Notes: generated by a model from the sequence alone, not told the origin. Numbered from the stretch's first letter, positions 1-5,892 are shown. The stretch: DNA of 6,425 nt from Euryarchaeota archaeon UBA501 (GCA_002505685.1 DAVT01000148.1:1-6425); one strand, 5' to 3'. Numbers and translations: made by a program.

Positions 1-157
1 TTTTGCCTTCGAAATCTTTTGAGATTTCTTCAACAATTGGTGCAACCATTCTGCATGGTCTACACCAAGGTGCCCAAAAATCAACCAATACCCACTCATT
101 TCCACTCGTTACCGCATCAAAATCAGCATCGGTTGCTTCTACTAGATTGCCAGCCAT
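1..157 (-). CDS. trxA: Thioredoxin, N-terminal part (cut by window edge)
   Basis: Small cytoplasmic dithiol-disulfide oxidoreductase that reduces protein disulfides. Only the first 52 codons are present; the rest lies beyond base 1. The reading frame gives a thioredoxin fold start: a strand with VLVDFWAPW, then the active site W31-C32-R33-P34-C35, then the helix RMVAPIVEEIS. Residue numbers coincide with E. coli thioredoxin: buried Asp at 26, Trp at 28, redox cysteines at 32 and 35, cis-loop Pro still outside the window. The usual Gly33 of WCGPC is Arg here. The ATG at 157-155 is preceded by GGTGAC (bases 166-161 on this strand), a good ribosome binding site. It is divergent from rpe and shares a 112-bp intergenic region with it. 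The family call is firm; the subtype and the downstream part are unknown. A plus-strand frame also runs through here, but it is an upstream extension of rpe and not a gene. Confidence 0.93.
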   Translation of the reverse strand, partial: MAGNLVEATDADFDAVTSGNEWVLVDFWAPWCRPCRMVAPIVEEISKDFEGK

Positions 158-269
158 ATTGTCACCATCCCTCGCGTTTGATTGGCGCCCTATCAACATG
201 ATGTATCTCAACTCCCAAGGTCAAGGCTTGAGAACCGAGTCCCCCTCCCTGCAGACAGGGGCCAATGAG
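158..269. promoter_or_regulatory. Divergent intergenic region between thioredoxin and rpe
   Basis: This 112-bp stretch must hold the start signals of both the leftward thioredoxin gene and the rightward rpe operon. Next to the thioredoxin start is GGTGAC (161-166, minus strand). Next to rpe is AGGGG (257-261), 8 bases before its ATG, inside a small hairpin. No convincing archaeal TATA box (TTTAWA type) and no bacterial -35/-10 pair is visible, so transcription start points cannot be placed by eye. Confidence 0.5.
246..261 (+). promoter_or_regulatory. Small hairpin covering the rpe ribosome binding site
   Basis: CCCTG (247-251) and CAGGG (256-260) are perfect inverted repeats around a 4-base loop CAGA, extended by one T-G wobble pair (246 with 261). 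The right arm is the only SD-like sequence (AGGGG, 257-261) before the rpe ATG at 270, so folding of the mRNA would mask it. The stem is short (5-6 bp), so chance is possible and any regulatory role is inference. Confidence 0.3.
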
Positions 270-950
270 ATGATCATCACTCCAAGCATTCTGACAGCAA
301 ATTTCTGCGAGCTTGGAAACACCATGGATGAAGCGATTGCCGCAGGTATCAATTGGATTCACTTGGATGTGATGGATGGAAATTGGGTGGTCAACCGCAC
401 CATTACATTCGGCCCTGCTCTCATCAAGAGCATTCGAGATCGAGTCGGGCCTGAGATATTCATGGATTGTCATTTGATGGTCACAAACGCCGAGGAAAAT
501 TGGGAGCAGTACGTCGATGCTGGAGTAGACATGGTTATTTTCCATGTGGAAGCGGTGAACGATATTCAGGCATTGATTGACAATCTACACGCGCGTGATT
601 GTCAGGCAGGGGCTGTTCTGAATCCAGCCACAGATGCTTCTGAAATTCTCCCTTACCTACCGTCATTGGACCTAGTTCTTGTCATGAGTGTTGTTCCCGG
701 GAAAGGAGGCCAATCCTTCATGCCCGAAATGGAAAACAAAACGCGCACATTCCGTGCAGCCATAGATTCTCAAATCGAAGCAGGGGGACGTGCGACGAAA
801 CTGATGATTGATGGTGGTGTCAAAGCACACAACGCCGCTCAAGTGGCTGACTGGGGTGTCGAAGTAGCCGTTGTAGGGTCCGGCTTAATCAACGACAAAG
901 GAACGATTGCAGAAAATTTAGCCGAGATTCAAGCGGCTCTAGGCGCATGA
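270..950 (+). CDS. rpe: Ribulose-phosphate 3-epimerase
   Basis: Interconverts D-ribulose 5-phosphate and D-xylulose 5-phosphate in the pentose phosphate pathway; cytoplasmic TIM barrel. The product is 226 aa, normal for the family. Signatures seen: TPSILTANF at 4-12 (usual PSILSADF), HLDVMDG at 31-37 with metal and catalytic residues His31 and Asp33, HLMV at 68-71 with His68, the phosphate-binding loop PGKGGQ at 143-148, and DGGV at 181-184 with catalytic Asp181. The capping methionines (35, 70, 139) are kept. The phosphate loop reads VVPGKGGQ where most members have VNPGFGGQ. The open frame continues upstream to base 3, but that part lies over the opposite-strand thioredoxin and shows no Rpe homology. 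ATG at 270 places the first barrel strand at residue 2, as in the family. First gene of a tight group with bolA, glutaredoxin and a transporter. Confidence 0.95.
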   Translation: MIITPSILTANFCELGNTMDEAIAAGINWIHLDVMDGNWVVNRTITFGPALIKSIRDRVGPEIFMDCHLMVTNAEENWEQYVDAGVDMVIFHVEAVNDIQALIDNLHARDCQAGAVLNPATDASEILPYLPSLDLVLVMSVVPGKGGQSFMPEMENKTRTFRAAIDSQIEAGGRATKLMIDGGVKAHNAAQVADWGVEVAVVGSGLINDKGTIAENLAEIQAALGA

Positions 951-972
951 AAAGGGTTCAAGAAGAACGAAT

Positions 973-981
973 GGAAGGGAG
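973..981 (+). promoter_or_regulatory. Ribosome binding site deciding the bolA start
   Basis: GGAAGGGAG ends 4 bases before the ATG at 986. The in-frame ATGs at 947 and 971 have no comparable purine-rich sequence at the right distance, so this site favours 986 as the bolA start. Confidence 0.6.
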
Positions 982-985
982 TGAC

Positions 986-1315
986 ATGCCAACCGTAGAG
1001 TGGATGGAAGACGAGGTTCGAAAGGCCGTTCCAGACGCGATTGAAATCACAGTCGTCGATCTGACGGGTGGGCGTGACCACTTTCACGTTCGGGTTGTTA
1101 GTCCAACGTTTGAGGGCATGCGACCCTTGCCGAGACAACGCATTCTTCTCAGTCACTTCAAGCCTTACATCCCTTCTGAGGTTCACGCGCTTGACCTCAA
1201 ATGCTTGACACCGGAACAGGCCTCAAAAGATGATGGCGAAGTGTTCCACCCCCATCCCAATCGAAGAAGTGACGCTGAGTTTGTCGGCATCAACATTCGA
1301 TCTAAGGAGGAATAA
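986..1315 (+). CDS. bolA: BolA family protein
   Basis: BolA proteins are small partners of CGFS glutaredoxins in [2Fe-2S] cluster binding and transfer; some bacterial members also bind DNA. The 109-aa product shows the family pattern: helix 1 (residues 4-15), VVDLTGG at 23-29, DHFHVRVVS at 31-39, FEGM at 42-45, the helix with PRQR at 49-52, and VHALDLK at 66-72 followed by TPEQ. His67 in VHAL, a near-invariant cluster ligand in BolA-glutaredoxin complexes, is present, and His32/His34 occupy the variable ligand loop. The usual RHR reads RQR (Gln51). Residues 79-109 form a charged tail beyond the domain, with HPHP at 88-91. The start at 986 is chosen for its GGAAGGGAG site and because helix 1 then begins at once. 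The alternative ATG at 947 would overlap the rpe stop as ATGA and add 13 residues. The next gene is its expected partner. Confidence 0.93.
   Translation: MPTVEWMEDEVRKAVPDAIEITVVDLTGGRDHFHVRVVSPTFEGMRPLPRQRILLSHFKPYIPSEVHALDLKCLTPEQASKDDGEVFHPHPNRRSDAEFVGINIRSKEE
1304..1310 (+). promoter_or_regulatory. Strong Shine-Dalgarno for glutaredoxin, inside the bolA end
   Basis: AAGGAGG lies 7 bases before the glutaredoxin ATG at 1318 and is at the same time part of the last codons of bolA (stop at 1313-1315). It is the best ribosome binding site in the window and suggests efficient, coupled translation of the glutaredoxin. Confidence 0.85.
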
Positions 1316-1317
1316 AA

Positions 1318-1647
1318 ATGAGTGAATTCAATTGGACACCCGAAGAAATTGCAGGAATCGTAAACGAAAACCGACTGGTCCTATTCATGAAAGGGACACC
1401 TGAAATGCCTCAGTGTGGCTTTTCAAATCGAGCAGCACAGGTACTGAAGGCAATGAACGAACCTTTTGTCAGTGTCAACGTTCTTTCCGACCCAAGAGCA
1501 ATTCCCAGTATTTGTGAATGGGCTGATTTTCCCACCATGCCTCAGGTCTATGTGCATGGGGAACTTATTGGAGGCTCAGACATCGCCTTGGAGATGTATG
1601 AATCTGGAGAACTTGCGGAGATGCTCGCTGAAGGCGATTCGGAATAG
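1318..1647 (+). CDS. grxD: Monothiol glutaredoxin, CGFS type (Grx4/GrxD family)
   Basis: CGFS glutaredoxins bind a glutathione-ligated [2Fe-2S] cluster and pass it to target proteins or to BolA partners; they have little classical thiol-disulfide activity. The 109-aa single-domain product has all the hallmarks: FMKGTPEMPQCGFS at 23-36 with Lys25 (glutathione contact) and the active Cys33, the 5-residue insert before CGFS typical of this class, WADFPTMPQVYVHGE at 68-82 with the TMP cis-proline loop, and GGSDI at 85-89. It resembles E. coli GrxD along its length, without a C-terminal extension. The start is fixed by AAGGAGG 7 bases upstream. It begins 2 bases after the bolA stop, so the two are almost surely co-translated. 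Whether the host makes glutathione or uses another low-molecular-weight thiol cannot be read from this window. Confidence 0.97.
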   Translation: MSEFNWTPEEIAGIVNENRLVLFMKGTPEMPQCGFSNRAAQVLKAMNEPFVSVNVLSDPRAIPSICEWADFPTMPQVYVHGELIGGSDIALEMYESGELAEMLAEGDSE

Positions 1648-1651
1648 GTGA
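1646..1651 (+). promoter_or_regulatory. GGTGA ribosome binding site for the transporter
   Basis: AGGTGA, overlapping the glutaredoxin TAG stop, stands 5 bases before the ATG at 1657. It contains the GTG at 1648, the other possible start, which lacks a clear site of its own. This favours ATG 1657. Confidence 0.55.
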
Positions 1652-1656
1652 ACCAG

Positions 1657-2580
1657 ATGACGGTCGATGGTGACCGTCGAACGATGCTCATCGCCCTTTT
1701 GGGTGCCGCATCAATTTCGTTTTCTCCGGTTCTATACATCTATTCAGACACAAACCCTTCCACTGGCGCATTTTTCAGAATGCTCTATGCCTTACCATTT
1801 CTAGCATTGCTTGCCTATCTTGTTCGTCAATCTGATACTCGCTCTTCAAAGACACGATGGTTGGCATTCGGGGCGGGCCTTCTACTAGCCCCAGATATGT
1901 TGGTATACCATAGTGCGATGATTTTCATCGGTGTTGGAATTGCAACACTCATTGGTAATTCGCAAGTCATCATTGTCACCTTGGCATCGTGGAAACTTTT
2001 CGGGGAGAAACCAAATCCCGCGATTCTCATTTCTCTTCCGATTGTGATGATTGGTCTGGCCCTAATCTCAGGGATTTTTGATTCAAACCCTTATGGCGAA
2101 GATCCAGTAAAAGGCGTAATTTTTGGAATAATGGGCGCATTTTTCTATTCTTTTTTCCTCATTGTATTTCGACATGCAAACAAGGAATTGGCCCCAGTAT
2201 CTTCCGTACAATTCGATGCAACAGCCGGAGCAGCTCTTGGCTTGTTGATCCTCGGTTTCCTACCGCTCAGTCGTGCAGCAATTGAACCACTTGACATTCA
2301 ACCCACATGGCCGGGACATGGATGGCTCATATTGCTCGCACTTCTTTGCCAAGTGGCCGGTTGGCTGGCAATCGCCCATGCCCTACCTCGTCTCCCTGCG
2401 GCCCACACATCTTTCGCGATTCTATTACAACCCGTGTTGACACTCATTTGGGGTTACCTAATTCTGCATGAGGACGGCCATTCGCAGAACCAACTATTGG
2501 GCATATTCCTAGTCCTCATCGCGATTACATCCGTCACACTCTATGGTTCTGCAACAACCTCAGATGAATCCACCAAATGA
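1657..2580 (+). CDS. EamA/DMT-superfamily membrane transporter
   Basis: Integral membrane protein of the drug/metabolite transporter superfamily, which exports or exchanges small metabolites; substrate not predictable. The 307-aa product has about ten hydrophobic segments arranged as two EamA repeats. Repeat 1 is about residues 9-140, with the conserved GAFFRMLYALP at 37-47 and the typical repeat end LFGEKPNPAILISLPIVMIG at 114-133. Repeat 2 is about 152-297, with FAILLQPVLTLIWGYLILHE at 253-272. The C-terminus after 297 is short and polar. ATG 1657 is chosen because of the GGTGA site; GTG 1648, directly after the glutaredoxin stop, would add three residues. It follows the glutaredoxin closely and is probably in the same transcript. 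Family members such as E. coli YdeD export cysteine-pathway metabolites, which would fit redox neighbours, but that is speculation. Its last 40 bases overlap the oppositely oriented flippase gene. Confidence 0.9.
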   Translation: MTVDGDRRTMLIALLGAASISFSPVLYIYSDTNPSTGAFFRMLYALPFLALLAYLVRQSDTRSSKTRWLAFGAGLLLAPDMLVYHSAMIFIGVGIATLIGNSQVIIVTLASWKLFGEKPNPAILISLPIVMIGLALISGIFDSNPYGEDPVKGVIFGIMGAFFYSFFLIVFRHANKELAPVSSVQFDATAGAALGLLILGFLPLSRAAIEPLDIQPTWPGHGWLILLALLCQVAGWLAIAHALPRLPAAHTSFAILLQPVLTLIWGYLILHEDGHSQNQLLGIFLVLIAITSVTLYGSATTSDESTK

Positions 2581-3821
2581 AGCCTCCATGCTTCGAATGA
2601 AGATGCGATAAGTACCACAGCAGCACCGATAATTGCAGCAAATGATGCACTTTCTGCAGGGAAAGAAGATTTTGGAATCAAGATCCAACAAGCGATGAGG
2701 TCAGCGAAAATCCCCGACCAAAGAAGCGCAGCATACCGCAAGGGCCGTTCGCTGACTTGCACCAAAGTCAGAGGTACGCTCGCAAGCAGGGCCAAAATCC
2801 ACGCGAATAACAACCAAGAGAACACAACCGTGGCTTTTTCAGAATAATCAGGGAAGACAATCGTCAGCGCCTCCACCCCAATCCAACCACCAATGAAAAA
2901 TCCAGGAATCGACACGATTGCGAGTAGAATCGCTGATCGTTTTGCGCGATACCACATATTTTCCGCATCATGTCTTACTTCTCCAAACCACGATAACATC
3001 ACAACACGAATCGAGAGAATAGGAGCATATCCGGCAATAAATGCAAGCCAAGCGATTTGGAAGATTTCAACAGAAACTGTGCTTGCTAGGCTTCCAAGCA
3101 TCAGTTTCTCTACGCGAACATTTGCGACCAAGGCGATTGCTGCAAGCAAGAAGGGCAACCCGAGATTTACCAAAGCCCGCCCCTCCGCTCTGGATGTTTC
3201 GAGGTCTTCTCCCTCGCTTGCAAGTGAAAGCCGCGCCTCACCTAGTCGGATTGCGATAAGCATGGCCCCAAGTGGTCCCAAGAATGTGGCCAAGGCCAGT
3301 GCGATAGGATGAGCTCCAAACTGGTATGCAGCCAACACAATACCGAGTGCTGTCGCTCCACGATCAACAAAGCGAACCAAGGCCTCTTGCCTTGATTCAC
3401 CCAAGGCCCGCAAGGCTGCGCGGTGAGCATATGTCAAAATTTGAACACAAGCAGAAAGTGCGAGAATAAGCGATGCTACCAACCAAGGGGTTGAATCTCC
3501 AACCCAAATCCAACCGAGCAATCCACTGATGATAATGATTGGAAGAGCAAATCGAATCTGAATACGGAGACACCGATGAACCAAATCTCGGGCGCCCGAG
3601 CCCAATCGTTCTCCATCTCTGCCAATGAGTGTAGGTAAACCAAGGTCGACAATCGTCGCCGTCACATAGAACAGATCTAGAAGCAAAACCCAACGCCCAT
3701 AATCACCATCTGTGAAAGCCCGAGTCAGTACTACATGGACTGCAAGACCGACCAACAATGCAGCCAAATCTGCTGCTGACAACCAAACGGTGTCTCGCTC
3801 GAGTCGAACTCGTCGCGTCAC
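2541..3821 (-). CDS. Wzx/MATE-like polysaccharide flippase
   Basis: Polytopic inner-membrane protein, probably moving a lipid-linked glycan across the cytoplasmic membrane (MOP exporter superfamily, Wzx-like). The 426-aa length and about 12 hydrophobic segments (first about 14-34, last about 392-410) fit. Typical features are the first segment followed by the short DGDYGRWVLLLDLFY stretch at 38-52 (family pattern: xxYGxxxLxxxxxxx) and VDLGLPTLIGRD at 58-69, and a charged mid-protein loop at about 193-214 between the two halves. The start is GTG at 3821-3819, overlapping the TGA stop of the upstream glycosyltransferase as GTGA, with GGGGTGA (3832-3826) 4 bases before it. An ATG at 3872 is in frame but would overlap the upstream gene by 55 bp and add a non-hydrophobic leader unlike the family. 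Last gene of a three-gene operon; its 3' end overlaps the transporter gene by 40 bp. Family fairly sure, substrate unknown. Confidence 0.85.
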   Translation of the reverse strand: MTRRVRLERDTVWLSAADLAALLVGLAVHVVLTRAFTDGDYGRWVLLLDLFYVTATIVDLGLPTLIGRDGERLGSGARDLVHRCLRIQIRFALPIIIISGLLGWIWVGDSTPWLVASLILALSACVQILTYAHRAALRALGESRQEALVRFVDRGATALGIVLAAYQFGAHPIALALATFLGPLGAMLIAIRLGEARLSLASEGEDLETSRAEGRALVNLGLPFLLAAIALVANVRVEKLMLGSLASTVSVEIFQIAWLAFIAGYAPILSIRVVMLSWFGEVRHDAENMWYRAKRSAILLAIVSIPGFFIGGWIGVEALTIVFPDYSEKATVVFSWLLFAWILALLASVPLTLVQVSERPLRYAALLWSGIFADLIACWILIPKSSFPAESASFAAIIGAAVVLIASSFEAWRLHLVDSSEVVAEP

Positions 3822-4819
3822 CGCTTCACCCCGAGCAGCATTTCGTGTAATGATGCAGCACAATGCTCCCAAGACATGCCATCCTCAGCCTCCTTGCGAG
3901 CCAATGAACCCAACCTCAATCGCTCTTCGCGGGAAAGGTTACACAACGCAAGAACGGCTGCTTTGCAAGCATCATCATCTCCCAATGGAATCAATGTCAA
4001 CCATTCGGCATCACGATATCTCTCCAAACCACTCACTTCGGAAGCGACCACTGGTAAACCCGCAGCGGCAAATTCTGCGACTTTAAGCGGAGATGCGTGT
4101 CGCCAAACCTCACGGTTCGGCAAATGTAGTACGCCAATATCAGCGCCTGCCAAACGCGATGCCACATCTCCAGATTCTTCGACACGTGTCAATTTCGAAA
4201 GGCGCTGAGAATCATCGCCTTTTCCAAACAACAAGAGGTTCAACCCCATTGATGCTAACCGGTGTAGTTCTCTTGAACGGTCCAGAGAACCATGGCAAAC
4301 AACAAGCGCATTTTCATTCATTGTTGCCATCTGAAATTCTGACAATTCGACACCCGCTGGCACAATCGCAGTAGGTGTATTCCAAATTTGTGAAGAGGCC
4401 ATATATTCGCTTTTGACCGCACGACCTTTACTTTGTAATCGGGCAATATCCCAAGCTTTGCGATACTGTTTACGTTGGAACCATCCAACAATCCCCGTTG
4501 CTACCGGTGGGCTTCGATCCATGATTACCCATGGCAAAGCGAATTTTTCCAATGCTGCTGCCGCACCTTCTACTGCAGTCCATTCAACAATCGCAACAGA
4601 AAATTGCTGTAGTTCTATGACAGCTAACTTAGCAGAAACGCTTCGAGAGAAACTACGGTGTCCATTTCCAAGTTTGCTTGATCGTTCAACTCGAAAGTCC
4701 CCATCCGGACTCATGAAACTGACCTCCCAACCACGATTATTGAGCGCCCTTGAAATTCCAACTCGGGATTTAGCGGACATTTCCTCGCGTCTTCGGTGAG
4801 TAATCCATAGTAACTTCAC
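3818..4819 (-). CDS. Glycosyltransferase, GT-B fold (GT4-like)
   Basis: Probably transfers a sugar from a nucleotide-sugar donor to a glycan intermediate at the cytoplasmic membrane face. The 333-aa product has no membrane segment. N-terminal domain: KLLWITH at 2-8 then GISRALNNRGWEVSF at 21-35, the usual first strand-helix-strand. A hinge region VPAGVELSEF at 153-162 matches the IPNGVDxxxF pattern of GT4. C-terminal donor domain: CHGSLDRSREL at 175-185, LLLFGKG at 195-201, GADIGVLHLP at 225-234, and SPLKVAEFAAAGLPVVASEV at 243-262, the clearest GT4-like signature. The EX7E motif is only half kept: Glu249 is present, but the first position is His241. GTG start at 4819-4817 overlaps the TGA of the preceding gene (GTGA), with GAGGGGGTGG (4833-4824) 4 bases upstream. 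Middle gene of the operon, coupled to the flippase by a second GTGA overlap. Donor and acceptor unknown. Confidence 0.88.
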   Translation of the reverse strand: MKLLWITHRRREEMSAKSRVGISRALNNRGWEVSFMSPDGDFRVERSSKLGNGHRSFSRSVSAKLAVIELQQFSVAIVEWTAVEGAAAALEKFALPWVIMDRSPPVATGIVGWFQRKQYRKAWDIARLQSKGRAVKSEYMASSQIWNTPTAIVPAGVELSEFQMATMNENALVVCHGSLDRSRELHRLASMGLNLLLFGKGDDSQRLSKLTRVEESGDVASRLAGADIGVLHLPNREVWRHASPLKVAEFAAAGLPVVASEVSGLERYRDAEWLTLIPLGDDDACKAAVLALCNLSREERLRLGSLARKEAEDGMSWEHCAASLHEMLLGVKR

Positions 4820-5781
4820 TTGACCACCCCCTCATACAATTGACCCCACTTTGGAATTACATTTGCCAACTGATATTTTTCGGCTTCAACAGGACCTAAA
4901 GAGGCCATTTCTTGCCAATCATCTCCCTCGATCATTTCTTGCATTGCTTCAGAAAATGCGGTGGCATCCAAGTCGATGATTTTCCCTGATTTGTCAAAAA
5001 CCCCTTCACTGGCCTTTGATGCCAAGACCGGCATACCTCGAGCCATTGCTTCAATTACAGACATCGACAAACCCTCCCATTTGGAAGGAGAAAGCAATGT
5101 CCCACATGATGCCATCAATCGTTCCTTTGTTTCCCCACTGACCCATCCATGTCCGGTAATCCCAGGTTCTGAATGCTCGATTCCAGTCAGATGCAACGTG
5201 ACATCGATTCCTTGACTTCTCAATTTCCGTGTCGCCTCAATTGCAATCTCTTGTCCCTTCATTGGGTTTGAGCGACCCATCAGCAGAAACTCTGTTCGAT
5301 TTCGTTCTGTAGAGGGGGACACGTTCGGAACAGGATTCGGGATGACACTTGATTCACCCAACCATGGAGAAAGCGTCTCTTGCCACCGTTCCGTAAGAAC
5401 AACTGTGTGCAAAGTCGAACAAACACGATGAACTTCTGGCCCCCTTTCTTTGCAATGCCGATCAAAATCTCCAGAATGAAGAGATAGAACCACGGGTATG
5501 TTTGCGTTTTGTGCTATTTTGATGAGTCCGGTTTTTCTTTTCCATGACCATCTAGTTGCAGTATGGATATGCACAACATCCACATCTCCTAGCGATAATC
5601 GAACCTTCAATTGCTTGCGTACATTCCACCATGCTTTGAGTACATCCACGACTCCTCCATCGGAATGGCTGGACAGATCATCAGCCTTCCATCCGCTAGG
5701 GGGGTTTGCTAGAAGGAGTTGAATCACCGCCCCCATCCCACCTCTAGTTTGAGATGGTCCCACGTGAAGCACGGTCCGCAT
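4816..5781 (-). CDS. Glycosyltransferase family 4
   Basis: Retaining GT-B glycosyltransferase, likely adding one sugar to a lipid-linked surface glycan in the cytoplasm. The 321-aa product shows the full GT4 pattern: N-terminal strand TVLHVGPSQTRGGMG at 3-17 with the glycine-rich loop, VDVVHIHTA at 67-75, LSLHSGDFD at 99-107, VVLTERW at 127-133, the hinge VIPNPVPNV at 146-154, the donor-phosphate residues Arg170 and Lys175 in MGRSNPMKG, GHGWVS at 210-215, and an intact EX7E motif (Glu236 and Glu244) in SKWEGLSMSVIEAMARGMPV. The ATG at 5781 has GAGGGAG (5792-5786) 4 bases upstream and starts directly at the first strand. An in-frame start at 5832 would add 17 residues with no family match. First gene of the minus operon; its stop overlaps the next start by 4 bases. 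Specific donor and acceptor cannot be told. Confidence 0.93.
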   Translation of the reverse strand: MRTVLHVGPSQTRGGMGAVIQLLLANPPSGWKADDLSSHSDGGVVDVLKAWWNVRKQLKVRLSLGDVDVVHIHTATRWSWKRKTGLIKIAQNANIPVVLSLHSGDFDRHCKERGPEVHRVCSTLHTVVLTERWQETLSPWLGESSVIPNPVPNVSPSTERNRTEFLLMGRSNPMKGQEIAIEATRKLRSQGIDVTLHLTGIEHSEPGITGHGWVSGETKERLMASCGTLLSPSKWEGLSMSVIEAMARGMPVLASKASEGVFDKSGKIIDLDATAFSEAMQEMIEGDDWQEMASLGPVEAEKYQLANVIPKWGQLYEGVVK

Positions 5782-5892
5782 GATTCTCCCTCGGTCGGCT
5801 GAGGTCGTATCTCTCCAATGAAGGGCTCGCATCCTCAGTTCTGTACGGTGTGCTTATCTTTGACGTGTTCAGGGACCCATACGGAGAGGCCG
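5782..5892. promoter_or_regulatory. Divergent intergenic region between the glycan operon and the GT2 gene
   Basis: These 111 bp separate two divergent glycan-synthesis transcripts and must hold both promoters. Minus-strand site: GAGGGAG (5786-5792) for the GT4 gene. Plus-strand site: GGAGAGG (5883-5889) for the GT2 gene. The AT-rich TTATCTTT (5854-5861) is the only TATA-like element; it sits about 32-39 bases before the GT2 ATG, which would suit a short archaeal leader. This promoter reading is weak. No operator repeat is evident. Confidence 0.4.

Noticed and set aside
203..209. GTATCTC occurs in both divergent intergenic regions (203-209 and 5807-5813), hinting at a shared operator or TATA element.
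   Set aside because: A shared 7-mer between two stretches of about 110 bp is expected by chance, and the distances to the gene starts differ.
2893..3312. Plus-strand open frame of 139 codons inside the flippase gene.
   Set aside because: The opposite strand encodes a hydrophobic multi-segment protein over the same bases; the plus frame has low-complexity composition and no family pattern.
3712..4208. Two plus-strand open frames (3712-4086 and 3876-4208) opposite the flippase/glycosyltransferase junction.
   Set aside because: They are antisense to well-supported genes, overlap each other in different frames, and lack start signals or domains.
5790..5805. Imperfect inverted repeat CCTC...GAGG near the GT4 start.
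   Set aside because: Only four pairs with a poor interior match; not enough to call an operator or terminator.
5782..5832. In-frame upstream ATG at 5832 for the GT4 gene, adding 17 residues.
   Set aside because: The ATG at 5781 has GAGGGAG at the right distance and begins directly at the first strand of the fold; the extension has no family match.
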